From positions 20,919,828-20,983,827 of the forward strand of contig OX375883.1 in NCBI GenBank assembly GCA_947359465.1: a stretch of 64,000 nucleotides of DNA. Reading direction: 5' to 3'. A program made the position numbers and the translations under genes. This document shows positions 39,401 through 52,730 of the stretch, piece by piece. This stretch comes from Metellina segmentata. Lineage: Eukaryota > Arthropoda > Arachnida > Araneae > Tetragnathidae. Numbering within the stretch: the stretch's first letter is position 1; the number at the start of each line of letters is the position of its first letter. The notes beneath the pieces were generated by a model. The model had not been told where the DNA came from. It did no database searches and saw nothing but the letters and a program-made list of their open reading frames with translations.

Positions 39401-42400
39401 CGTAGCTTAGGGATGGCAGTGCAAGATCGGAAAAAAATCACGATGTCTGGATGACCGCGGGACCTGCGCTAGCTCAGGTGGGTTGAGTTCGACTCCCACC
39501 AAAGACCGTCGTGTGCAAGAGGGGCTGGTGCACGTAAAATCAGTCTTGGCCTAAAATGGCTTGGATTGGAAGTTTGGAGGGGTGCCAGCGGTTCAAAATT
39601 ATGTGGTGTTGTCCTCGGATCTTTCCTTTGGGGAACAGATCCTGGCCGTCGACAATAGCACCGCTGTTGTTGCAGTACGATGTTAATTAAAATACCAACC
39701 TACCACAAGCACCGGAATCTACACGAACTTGACCGGCGATCCTATCGGCCTATAGCCAAACACGAGCCACAAGTTGTGAACACAGACCGCTGCATATACA
39801 AGGTGATTTTTTTTCAAACCGACACATTTCAGAGCAACCTGTAGCCTTAGAGCCGCGGTAGCTCAGTCAGTAGAGCGTCGGGCTCGCATCAGAAGGGTTG
39901 TGGGTTCTGTCCTCAGCGGAGCCTGCAATTCTGATGGTTGCGAGATCGGCGCTTGGACCTAGCTAAAGACCGTCGTGTTCGCTAATGGTGGCTGGGGCAC
40001 GTTAAATAGGTCGTGGTCACAAAGTCCCCCATGTTCCCATACCAAATCAATACCTCTGGGGGTACCTGATCAGGGGGTTATCGACCTCTGATTGGGATCT
40101 AAATTACGATATGTGTGAGTGAATGGATGTGTGAAAGGGACCTTCCTGTAAAACAGATGTGTCATGCATGAAGAAGTCTAACCCTCCGGTTCAATGGCAA
40201 CCCCAATTGGGCCATATATGGCCCGCACGACAACAACTTGCAGCCTTGATCTAACAACCGAAATGGCACAAAACTCGGTATGAAGACTAATGATGACATG
40301 GAAAGTAAAATTCCGTAAAAAAAAATTAGTTCCAAAAATCGTCGATAGGGGGTATTTATGGCGCTGTACAAACTAATGTTCTAAACTCATGAAGAGCTGT
40401 GGATGCAGTGCACCGATTAAGATAACAGCTTCACTCGTAATGCATGTAATAATGTTAATCGTAATGCATTGTGAGTCGCACATTCACTACAGCTGAGAAT
40501 ATTTTTCGGAGCTGTCTACATGTTTTTATAGACCAAACAAACCACTGCGTGGCTAACCCGGCGTTGCTCACGGTGTGCAGGCCTCGAAAAAGATTTTCTA
40601 ATACAGGTGCACCTAAGTTTTTAAATTAGGTGCACAGGTTATATTTTAGGAGGATATTTAAAAAAAAAAACGTAATATAAGAACATTAATGCAGTGTAAA
40701 CTACTTTATTTTAGTTGGGTATGTTTAGATAGGTTTTAGTAGTAGATAGTAAATAAAAATATTTAAACATCTAAATTCTCCCTTCTCCGTCGCACGGCTG
40801 TCGCAACAGTCGCTTCAACAGAGCCACCTGCAAAATGTTTTGATCAGCGGAAAGTTCTGGTGGCAGTGGCACAAGTAAACCTTCCTCCTGTATAAACTGG
40901 TTACGGCCAAGCGATTTTGTTTTCGCATAGTGTGTATTTAGGAATTTTAATTACGTTCCTTTAGAGCGAGAGAGGTCGATATTAATATTTTGTCCAAACA
41001 TCAAAATAACATAAAACACGTACCCCTCTTCTTTTTTTTTTTTAACGTTAGGTGCACTGTGTGCAAAAAGTGCATAATTTTAAATTATTAAAAAAAATTA
41101 AGTGCACAATTTTATTTTCATGTGCACCCGGGTATTTCGAGCCCTGGTGTAAGGTATTAATCTGGTGTAAAATTTTCCGCAGATTTCAAATCCGTTGAAG
41201 ATATAATCAATTAAAAAATTATTTATTTAAAGAAAATCATATTTTTAGGTATCAGTCAAAACTGAAATTTTCAGCAGATTTCAAATCCGTTGAAATTTTT
41301 ACTCCGTCTTTAACGGTCTTGTAGATAGAAAAAAAGAACTGTGACTCCAGTTAATATTTATGGTATGGGTGAAAAATCATTCCTCGTGCAAAATCAAATT
41401 GGAAACGAAAAAAATAATTTTCTACGCGTTTTGTAGGTTGAAAAAAAACTTGCCATGATCCCAAACCCTGACTGCAAAGGTCGCATGAGTAGAAAAAGTT
41501 ATCCGCGTTTGAAAAACCGATGGAGAATAAATCCATGAAATTCATTTAAAAATATTCTAGATTGAATTTTAAAATTCGCCGCGACCCAAAAATTGCAAAT
41601 AATTCGGACTACCTGTGTGAGAAATCTCATTGCTGTAAGTGCTATAGAATCGTCAGGATTTTGCGGCCCCAAACACACTTTCTTTTATATTAGTAGAGAT
41701 TACTGGTGCTGTTGTCGCATACGAAAGCATAAATTTGCATTTTGCTTCGATACCCGTGTTTTATGCTAATTATCGGTTTAGTAAGCTACAACAGCGCCAT
41801 AAATACCGCTATCGGCGATTTTTGGAACGAATTTTTATTTTTTACGGAATCTTACTTCCTAAGTCATTATTAGTTTCCATACAGAGTTTGGTGACATTTC
41901 GGTTTTTAGATCGAGCTACAGCTGGCACTGACTGAATAGTGTCAGTTTTAAAAAAAAATCACCTTGCATATCGCCACACACTCCAGACAGCGCTGTGGAC
42001 ACAGGCGGCAGCGCACGAAAGCCCGAGTTTGCTCAGAACGCCATAATAAAACGCATTTGCGGCGGAAAAGTCGCCCGCTGATGACATTCAGAGGGTTTCA
42101 TTCCGTCATCGGGCGTGATGTACGAGCATTCGGTTTGTTGACAAGTATCAGGCCACAGACACTGCGACAGGTGTTTCTCCTTCCCGTGTGAACTATGCTT
42201 GATTTTTATTTTCGTGTGGCGTATAGTTAGGAGAATGAGATTTTACGGGATGGGAAAATCTTGTTTCGTTACAATTCCAGGTCCTATCGCATCTACTCAA
42301 GGTTTTCAAGGCGCAAGGGCTATATTTGGGGAACAGCTGCAATCTACGTTTATAGCGGTGGCAACGGCCTTGGCGATTTTTTTTTTTTGGCGCACTTCTT

Positions 42401-45400
42401 AGGTTGCCAAGGAAAGAATTGTCAAAAATCTTTTTTCTTTCACTAATATATATATATATTTTTAATGTTCTTAAAAAGTAATTTGCTTGAATTAAAATTT
42501 ATTTTTACAAAAGAAAGAGTTTACTTTCTTTTCTCACGGAATGCAAGAAATAATACAACCTGATACATCAGAACTGTACCGAGAAAAAAATTATAATAAA
42601 AGAAAATTCCACAACTGGCAAACAACCATTAAATGAACCAGTGAAATCGAATAAAAAAAATTTTAAAGGCCAATACAATCAAAGGATATTTTAAAATTAA
42701 ATAACCAATGGAATCAAAGAAAAAATTTCAAACGAACCAATGAAATCAAACGACTTTAACGGATTTTTAAAGAACTTTCTACAACAATCAAAATGAAAAT
42801 TTAAACTTTCCGTTTATCATTACCGTGAATAGAGATGGGCTGCCCTAACCTCCTCTTACTCGCTACTAGAAGTGCGCCAAAAAAAAAAGGCCGTTGCCAT
42901 TGCTATAAACGTAGAATGCAGTTGTACCATATTTGGCCATGCTGCACTAGACATAAGACAGACAACATCAAGTTATGGACATGCACAGTGCCAGATGAAT
43001 CCAGGCGACAATCATTTCCAAGTTACTGAACAGATAATTAGGATATATCGTCATGTTAATTATTAAAACTAGTAACTCCACTGTTAACGTATAGCAGTTG
43101 CCAGTTATGCTAATTAGTATGTGTGTGACGATATATTTAAATTTACTATTTTAAAAAGAAGTCTGTCGTGTCCAGACCCATCTATAGGACTTACAGTAAT
43201 GAAATTTTGCAGAGGTAGTACTAATTTTATGGGAATTTTGTGTGAAGCTCTAATGTTAAAATTTAATCTAGAATATTTTTTTAATTAATTTACAGGCATT
43301 AATTATGTGTTTTCCTAGAATGGCTGCACTGATCTTTTCTTTCATTTCCTGAGCATATAAACGATTCCAGCGAAGGGAAACAAATAAAAAATTTTGACTG
43401 GCCGTTTATTTCTTTAGTTTTTTAGCCAGTTTCTATCTTCGCGATCGTTAAATAGAGTAAAAATTTTAACGGATTTGAAATCTGCGGAAAACTTGAAAAA
43501 CAGATCGATACCTTAAATGTGATTTTCTCGGAATAAATAATTTTTCAGTTGTAACTTTTACATTTTCGCAATACGAATTTGGCCGCTTTTGACGAAGATA
43601 TTCATTACGAACACAAAAAGAGAATTGAGGTTTAATATCTTCGCGATCGTTAAAGATAGTTGTTGAATGTGCGAATGGATACACGTAATCTCGTTAAAGA
43701 TCAATAAACACATTTAATTTACATCACACGCATAAACATAGAATTAAACACTTAGCGCGCCTTCACACGAAGGAGATCGATCGCTCAGACCGGTCTGAAG
43801 GCGACGGAACTTGCATAGAAACCATAGGAGCACTTCACACGAGAAGACTATCAGGAGACCGGTAGAGAGACTAAAAAATAGTCGCCCAGGAAGTTCAGTG
43901 GTCGGCGACTTTTTTTGTTTGAAGACAGATGTTACATTGCGAGGTATTGTGTCATTCACACGAGAGAGACTATCGTCTGTCGATTTTTGATTCATAGCGA
44001 TATCACCTGCCGTTCTGAATTTGTTTTCCTTGTTTCTGTCTTAATACTTTTCTTGTTTTGGAAAGTTTAGATATTGATAAGTTAATTACTACTTTGCAAA
44101 TGCAGCCTGCATTGTGGGACAAAACTCACGAAGATTATGCGAACAAAATAAAACGCACGGAGAGCGGTGATGGTGTTTATTTATGGCGAATAAATGCAAG
44201 AATGGATAAACAAAAGAAAAATATGTTTAAAAAGTTCTTTATTTTTTATTACAATAATTTAGCATTAATTTATGTTGACAAACTATAGTAAGAATACGCG
44301 GTATAAAAAAAAGTAAATGACAAAACGATAGCTTGATAATATTTTAAATAAGTTACATTAATTTCTTTTGTAATTTAACATAAATTTATGTTAATAAACT
44401 AATAGTAAGAATGCGAAGAAGTAAAAAGCAAGCGACAAAACGGTAACTTAATAATATTTTATACAAGCTGTTGCATTATTTTATTATATTTTCATATACT
44501 GCCATGGCAAATCGCCTTCACTTACAAAATACAGACGGAAACTATCTCGAAGAGCCGTTGGCTTAGATCCAGTTTAACCATTAAAAACATTACTAACGTT
44601 TTCCATCAAACCGGTGTGCGTTAAGGTGTCTTCGTGCGAATAAACACCCCTCGTTCATATGAAATTATGCAGAATTACTCATGCTTTTATTATGTCAATT
44701 GCAAATCAATATTAACGTTCAATGGTCTATAAAAAATCCTCCATTTATTAGTTAAAATACCAAAAGAGCATTCAATGAACTGGCGGTCTCTAGAAAGACG
44801 GTAATTAAATATTTTTTTGTTCTGTGATAAATTTTTTTTCCATCATACTATCCTCAATGTTAACGACAACCTTTCTCGTGGTGGTATGTTGTCTCTCATA
44901 TTTGTGTCCTGCTTCTTAGGCTCTGTTCACATGAGGTGCGTAAATGCGCTTTTGGTGATGCTATCAGGATCCCGCTCTTCATGGTCGCAAAGATAGATAC
45001 TTGAATTAGAGGAATAAATAAACATAACTTAATGGCGGGACCTCGCTAGCCTCGATACGGGCGTTGAAACGCCTCATGTGAACGTGGCCTTCATGTACCT
45101 GCTGAAGTGCTCTCTAAAAGAAGCTACTGACACCCGGAACTAATTGAAAAATTTAGTCGAGTCGTCTTCCAGTTCGCGATACAGAACATGGTAGAAACCT
45201 TTCTGCACACGAAATTTATTGATAGGGTGTACCCAATACTTCCTTTCGACATTTTTGTTTTTCTTATGATTAAAATACCATACTGCAAGCATTTCCAGCT
45301 CATTCATTCTGAAAGCAGGCAGGATTCCAAAGGACGTAAAAGTCGTGACGTCATTGCCTACATTCGTATTGCAAAAATTCAAAAGTTACAATTGAAAAAT

Positions 45401-48400
45401 TATTTATTTAAAGAAAATCAAATGTAAGATATCAATCTCGCTTAAAATTTTCCGCAGATTTCAAATTCGTTAAAATTTTTAATCTATCTTTAACGATGCA
45501 TATTTTACAAAAAAAAAAAAAAAAAACTAGACAAGGACGATAAAAAATTTTGTTTTGCTTCTTTTCGCTCGAATCGTTTGTCTGCAGGAAATGAATCAAA
45601 ACGACTATCACAGGCGACCGTTGTGAGCGATCGATCTGCTTCGTGTGAAGGCGCCCTTACAGCTCGTTAATTAGATCGCATTAACAGAACACTTAAACGT
45701 ATCAATAATCGTTTGATAATAATAATAAGAACTTGCCAGATGCAAAGTAATATCATACAATAGGTTTATAAATTTAAAACAAAAGTTGATTACAAGACTA
45801 GTGAACGGAAGTAAATAAACCTAATTGAGTGGCAACAATAGTAAACATTTCAACGGATTAGAAATCTGCAGAAAATTTTATCAAATCAATACCTCATGTA
45901 GTCCGAATTTTATGCGAATTTGGGACAAGCAGGTGTCATATCGGTTGGAGGTGGTACTCATTCTTAAATAATTGTTTTTTTCTTTTTAATGTTTTCAGTA
46001 TCAGTACAGACACGAAAAGAACTGCCACGGGCAACGCCGGGATGGCCTGCTAGTTTGAGATAAATAAAATAAAATAAAATGGATCTAAGGGGTTACGAGG
46101 TATTTAAAATGGATGTAGGTCTTTTATTGTTGGTAAGATGACGAAAGTCATACCTGGGGATATGCATTATCGATTTATTATTTGCAAGCTGGTTGAAGAA
46201 TTTAAGGACCAGTGTACTGAATAATAGAATATAGTGTCGACAGGTTGGTTGAAGAACGACGGATGGGATTTTATGGCGCAAGGTCTAAAAGTGGACAAAC
46301 TGCGCCAAACACAAGACAGAACATGACCCACACAAAAGTATAAAATATTTAAAAATCAAATGCTAAGAAAAAGATAAATTAAAAACATGTAAAACGTATG
46401 AACGAGAATAAAAAATATTCAAACTACAGTCAGATGATAAAATAAGATAATCGTCTGCAACATAACTATAGAAACTGAACTTAATTTATATGTATGAAAT
46501 TTTGAGTGGGAAACTTTAAAGATGGTAAAAAGATGATACGAGGTTTAAAAACCACCTGAGCGTAAAAACGCGAAAAGGTTAGCATGAGGATATACAGGTT
46601 GGTAGAGTTGAGTCATAGCGCAATATGCAAAAGTAGTTTGGGCAGGATAAAACGCTTTTTGCATAAAATTTGCATGATTTTAGAAGCACGACAAACCAAA
46701 CGAAACATAAATCTTGTATTCTGAAGTGTGATCGCGCGCGCGCGCGCGAGTTTGGAAAACCCACAAAAAATCTTACAAACAAAATGACTCAAGTTCCGCT
46801 CGTGTCACAAGGTAAACGACATCAAGGTTATCCTCAAGGTCAGGTTCATCGCCGTGTGAGTTAAGTGACTTTCAGTTTATTTTAGCACACGAAACCTTAA
46901 ATCTAGAACTCGGTGAAAACTCGTTTTCTGCTCAACTTTTGCAAGATACCTTTACTACAAGGCGATGGCAACGAAACCACATAAATAAGAAATTTAAGCC
47001 ACACGTGATTTCGACGAGATACATCTATCAAGACTTGGCCAATTTTGCTTATGACGATTTATCACGAAATTGCCTATTATTTTTATGACGAGATCAAGAT
47101 CTGGTCAGTTGTGCTAATGACCCGATACCTGGTCGAGAAAACAAGCAGAAAGTTTAATAACAAGTTATATTACCCAAGATCGATATAGACATTACTTTTC
47201 GATGACTTTCTTTCGCGTGGTAGGTAATTAATTAACGTCGCACTAGGAAACACAACGGTAATTGGTAATTTTTAGTTAACGTCGTACTAGAGCAACACAA
47301 CGGGCTATTGACGACGGTCCGGGATCAGTCCCTTAGGGAAAGATCCGAGGACAACACCTCGTAATTTTAAACCACGGTCAGATGACCATGCAACACCTGA
47401 GCTGGCATGCCACTCTCCAAACTTCCACACCCACCCAACGTGAGGACTTTCGGCCACGACTGATTTAAAGTGCACCAGCCGCCTCTACACCATACGCTTA
47501 CAAATATCCATGCCCGGACCCGGATTCGAACCAGGAACCTTCCGATCTAGAGGCTAATACCTTAACCACCAGACATGCAGGAGATCAATCCGAGGACAAC
47601 AATTTTGAACCAAGGTAAGATGACGAGGTTACACTTCAATTGGCATCCCACTCTCCAAACATGTACACCACGCCGAGATGGGAACATTCGAGGCCACGAC
47701 AGATCTAACAACGAGCCTTCGTGTACACGATGCTCATTGGCTGAATCAAGTTCCGAACTCGCAACCCTCCGATTGCGAATACGTTATTATTCCAACTGGG
47801 CTACCGCGATCAGATTTTTTCGCGTGAAAAGGGGGTCCTTGTTCGACATACACTAATTTCCGCAGACAGATGAATTCCGACATCTGCTATGTCACGTGGC
47901 ACAGGATGATTCTATTTACTGTCTACTAAGATAACTGCTCTCGCTACAAAGTCCGCGCCTGTCCGTTGTGGTAAAGGACAGAATCCAACTTTCCATGCGG
48001 GATGCGGTGGCCCAGTTGATCGAATCACGGATTGACTGCGCGATAGTCTAGATTTAACCAAAGACCGTCGTGTATGTGGAGGCAGAGGTACGTTAAATTT
48101 GTCGTGTCAAATTGGATGTCGGTGAAAAGATGAAAATGTATTTGTTTGGATTTTTTCGATAAACTACCCTTTTCGCAACCCCAAAATTCTTTGCAGATAC
48201 CAATTTAAGAAACCGACTGACAGATGAAGTTAGTAGTGCTTACTGCTTGCTTGGGCTTGAAGTGCACGAAATACCAACCTTTAATTGAAGATTTAGCAAA
48301 TGCAATTCAATAACAAAAAAGTCAATAAAATTAAGAATTACTGGTTTTTGCTTTTTATTAAATATATCAAAACCAGAACTTTTTTTTACAAGGGCTGCAA

Positions 48401-51400
48401 ATATCACAAAATTATAGATATTTCTAGATGATTTCTCTATAGATTTTTAGAGGCTACTTTATGAATCACTAGCCACTGCGAGGCCAGCACGGCGTTGCCA
48501 TAACAGTTCTTTTCGTGGGGTCATGTGTTCCCACTGCTCACTAACCCTGGTGATTGCTACGATCCAATCTGCGTGACGTTACAATCTGTTGCGAAAATAT
48601 AAATATTTAATTGAAAAATTATTTTTTAAAGAAAATCAATTGTATAATTTATCTATCTGGTGTAAAATTTTTCGCAGATTTCAAATCCGTTGAAACTTTT
48701 AAACTATCTTTAGCGATCCCGATTTTACAAAAAAGAACTGAACAATGCCAGTCAAAATTTTTTTTATTTGTTTTGCTTAACCTTGGCTGGATTTGTTTGT
48801 GCGCAGGAAATGGAATCTGATTTCTCGAACACGATCGAGGTAAAATTTGTATGGGAAAAAACATAAAAGTTACAATTTAAAAATTATCTATTTATATAAA
48901 ATCATATTTTTAGGTAATGATCTAATGTGAAATTATCCGCAGATTTATGTAATTTGAAAATGGAGACAAAAATGTCTAATTTAGGGTATGATAAATAGGT
49001 TATACATATTGCTTCGAAAAAGTTAAGAACCCGTCGTAACACACTCCAAAACCAGTGCCTATTGTTACACACTTCAAAACTAGTGTCGGTAATACACTCC
49101 AAAACTAGTGTCTATGTAATACACTCCAAAACTAGTGTCTATGTAATACACTCCAAAACTAGTGTCTATGTAATACACTCCAAAACTAGTGTCTACGTAA
49201 TACACTCCAAAACTAGTGTCTACGTAATACACTCCAAAACTAGTGTCTACGTAATACACTCCAAAACTAGTGTCTACGTAATACACTCCAAAACTAGTGT
49301 CTACGTAATACACTCCAAAACTAGTGTCTACGTAATACACTCCAAAACTAGTGTCTACGTAATACACTCCAAAACTAGTGTCTACGTAATACACTCCAAA
49401 ACTAGTGTCTACGTAATACACTCCAAAACTAGTGTCTACGTAATACACTCCAAAACTAGTGTCTACGTAATACACTCTACAACTACTCTTTAGGTAACAC
49501 ATACTCTAAAACAATATCTCAAAGAAATTTTTAAATCACTCCCTAAATAAAGAATTTACAATAAAGTGTATAGTCCTTCAGATTGATATTTTGGGTGCGC
49601 CTCTGCTAATTATCATTTTTAATGTCAGCTTTGCTCAATTCATTACTTCCACGGCCACATGTTGTCACGGAGAACATTTCTTAAAAACCGCTATACATGA
49701 AACGCTACACAGCATTTATTTACGAAATTAATATATTCCTTCTACGTCACTCTGACGTTACGAAACATAAATGACCCTGAAAGAAAAAATTCCGTGCTAT
49801 AATTCCTTACATTAACTGGCCTGTCATGAAAATGATGTGCTAATTTCATTCCATAGGAACACATCGGTCAAATAAATCCCAACAAAAGAACTATCGCATT
49901 TTCTTGTGGTTTTTTTCATTCGAGAAACCAGAGTAATCCGAACAGTCAAGTGCGCTTGGTGATATCAGGCACGGACACAGTTATGACGGTCAAAACGGCG
50001 AGCAAGGACTGGTTTCGACCGGAAAGAATTCAAGAAAAACGAAACTTTTGAACGTTGCATGCAAATTAGATTCATTTGAATAATGACACTTTTTGAGTGC
50101 AAAAAAATACCCAAGAGATTAAATGATATCAGAAGTCAGCAGCGTAACTCAGTTTTTACTGGTTTGAATGAAATGGCAGAATATGCAACTAATCGTGGAA
50201 TGAATTCTAGCGTGGTTGACAATTCTTGATTAGATTGAAACTAAAAGTGTGATTTTAAATTCTTTCTTGTTAATTTTTATTTAAAAATTATATCGTATTT
50301 AAAAAAAATAAACTTTCAGGAGTTCTCGAAAAATATGTCGATTTTCTCTTATCAGAATTTAGAATTCATACAAAGATTTCTATTCTAGTTCAAATTTAGA
50401 GTCAACATGCACATTCCTTAAAATGCAATATTTTATTAGATTTTGATTTATATGCCCTTCAAATGAACCAACACAAAACAATCAAGTTGAGTATTTCACA
50501 AAGGTTACTGTTTTTCTAGACAGAAAAATACGTCTTAAAGGTTAAAGGAGAACAAAAATCCAGACACAGCAGATGAAAAGTTATTTATTCCATGCAGGAA
50601 AAACTTTGAATAGATACACCTACAGATGTTTCTGACACAACTGTCTTAATTTCATAACACCATTGCGTAATAACTGAGAAAACGTGATTCAAACAATCCA
50701 AGCACGAAAATAGGCTTTGAAGGGTTTTTTTAAGACATTTTCAAAGGGTAAATTCGATTTTTAAAGCCGCATTTAACATAGATCGTAATAAATTCGTGAA
50801 TACACAGGTGAAGTTGGTAGGATTTTATGGCTATCACGTAAGACATACACCCTGTTGGAATCGGTCTCCACCTCGGGGACATGATGTTAGAGTGACGTAT
50901 AGTGAATATGAAAATTATTATGACAATCATATGCTAATCATGGGTGAAGATTCGACTTGCATATATACGATTGTAGAAGGTAGGTCTTGGAAAAACAATT
51001 GTAGAAAGCAGATCGGTATTTTAATTAATGCAGCACTGGAGCAACACAACGAGCTATTGACGACGGACCGGGATCAATCCCCTAAGGCAGGGGTTCCCAA
51101 ACTTATCCAAGTCGTGGCACCATTAAGAGAATTAGAATTTTCTCACGGCACCCTCGTTATATAAGATATCTATCTGTGGTATATTATTACATACACTACT
51201 CCACAATAATGGACCGGACGTTAGCGGATTTCCATAAAATGCGAATACTTGTTTGGGTGTGTTTTTCGTGGTATGGCCTGGGACCTTTGCATGTTGTTCC
51301 TGGTCAATTGAACGCCGAAGCCTGCATGAACATTTTGGACAATCAGGTTCTTCCTACGCTCTGGCAATTTTATGGAATGGACGAATGTTACTTCCAGGAC

Positions 51401-52688
51401 GACACAATAATGGACCGGACGTCAGCGGATTTCCATAAAATGCGAATACTTGTTTGGGTGTGTTTTTCGTGGTATGGCCTGGGACCTTTGCATGTTGTTC
51501 CTGGTCAATTGAACGCCGAAGCCTGCATGAACATTTTGGACAATCAGGTTCTTCCTACGCTCTGGCAATTTTATGGAATGGACGATTGTTACTTCCAGGA
51601 CGACAACACTCCATGTCATGTTGCAGTCTCTGTCAAGCAGTGGTATCGAGATATGGATGTAAAACGTCTTCCCTGGTCTGCTCAGAGTCTCGACCTAAAC
51701 CCCATAAAACATAGGTGGGACGCGTTAGAGCGACGCTTAAGCTTTGGTTTCCTAAGAAAGTGGAGCCGTTATCTAACAACCGTGATACGTCATGATGCCG
51801 CGGGCATAACTAGACGGCTGTCTAAACAAGAATCCAGAGGTATCAACTTAAACGGACAGAACACGTTGGAGAATGGGCAACACAGACGGCTGTCGTGGTT
51901 TATTTTATTCGAGAAACAAAAAGTGGTTTTTTAATCTCTAGTTTAAAGTTTCTAACTTCGTGATCGTTGAAGAGAGAGTGAAAATGTCAACAGATTTCAT
52001 ATCAGCGTAAATTTCTACGCCAGATCGATATCAAAAACAGTTTTATTGTTCAATCATTTACCATTTGATTATTCAATTATTTATTAAATAATTAATTATT
52101 TATTTAAAGAAAATCACATTTAAGGTATCGAACTGGTGTCAAATTTTCCGCAGATTTCAAATCCGTTGAAATTTTCATTCTGTGTTGAACGATTCCGATT
52201 TTACAACAACGAATTAATCAATGGCAGTCAAAAATGTTTATTTCGCTCCTCTTCGTTCGAATCGTTTGGAGCAGGAAATTAAATGTGGCCGCTACAAGAG
52301 AAAAATCGTTCCCCAACTGTTTGAAACCGCTATGAAGACAGTCATGGAAATGGCGGCTCCGATAATTTTCGTTACGCTCACAAACACCGCTCTCTAGGAA
52401 ACCAACACGTGTTAGTATAAACAACGTTTTAGTGACGTCACCCACCGATACATCACGGCTGCTTTACGGATCAGGGAATCACGTCCGAAATCTACAGCTG
52501 AGCTGGCGACATTCTTACAGCAGGAATGGACACAAATACCAGTAGCTGTGTATCAAAACCTTGTTGAAAGTATGCCCAGAAGGGTTGCTAATGTCATTGC
52601 AGCACGTGGGGGACCATCACCCTATTAAAGCATGTATTCTTTCCTTTATACCACCACATCTTGCTGACCGATCCATTATTATAGGGTA

Positions 52689-52730
<42 letters not shown>

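Larger units (their letters stand above)
43755..45656. mobile_element. Second PIF/Harbinger element, decayed (1902 bp)
   Basis: Termini GCGCGCCTTCACACGAAG and, on the reverse strand, GGGCGCCTTCACACGAAG, followed by AGATCGATCGCTCA on both sides. TTA is duplicated at 43752-43754 and 45657-45659. It contains a MADF relic on plus and transposase relics on minus, the same layout as 13426-19192 but internally deleted. It also carries a nested Tourist MITE and a GGATTTGAAATCTGCGG-type module near 45455. Confidence 0.9.
51194..52691 (+). pseudogene. Decayed Tc1-like transposon with partial transposase
   Basis: The frame encodes [33 protein letters not shown] (second catalytic Asp) and [20 protein letters not shown] (third catalytic residue region), then, after a [27 protein letters not shown]-like ACACTACTCCACAATAATGG at the left mirrors CCATTATTATAGGGTAGTGT at the right. 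The N-terminal DNA-binding half is missing. A 201-bp block (51202-51402) is duplicated in tandem and in frame. Confidence 0.88.

Noticed and set aside
39850..39915. A tRNA gene
   Set aside because: The 5' half looks tRNA-like, but box B is degenerate, stems do not close and SINE core sequence follows.
49062..49502. Reading frames of about 140 codons on both strands
   Set aside because: They are produced by the 27-bp minisatellite. No start context, splice sites or non-repetitive coding sequence.
51176..51934. A 252-codon frame as a host gene
   Set aside because: It is a Tc1 transposase fragment with an internal duplication that reads on into a MITE.
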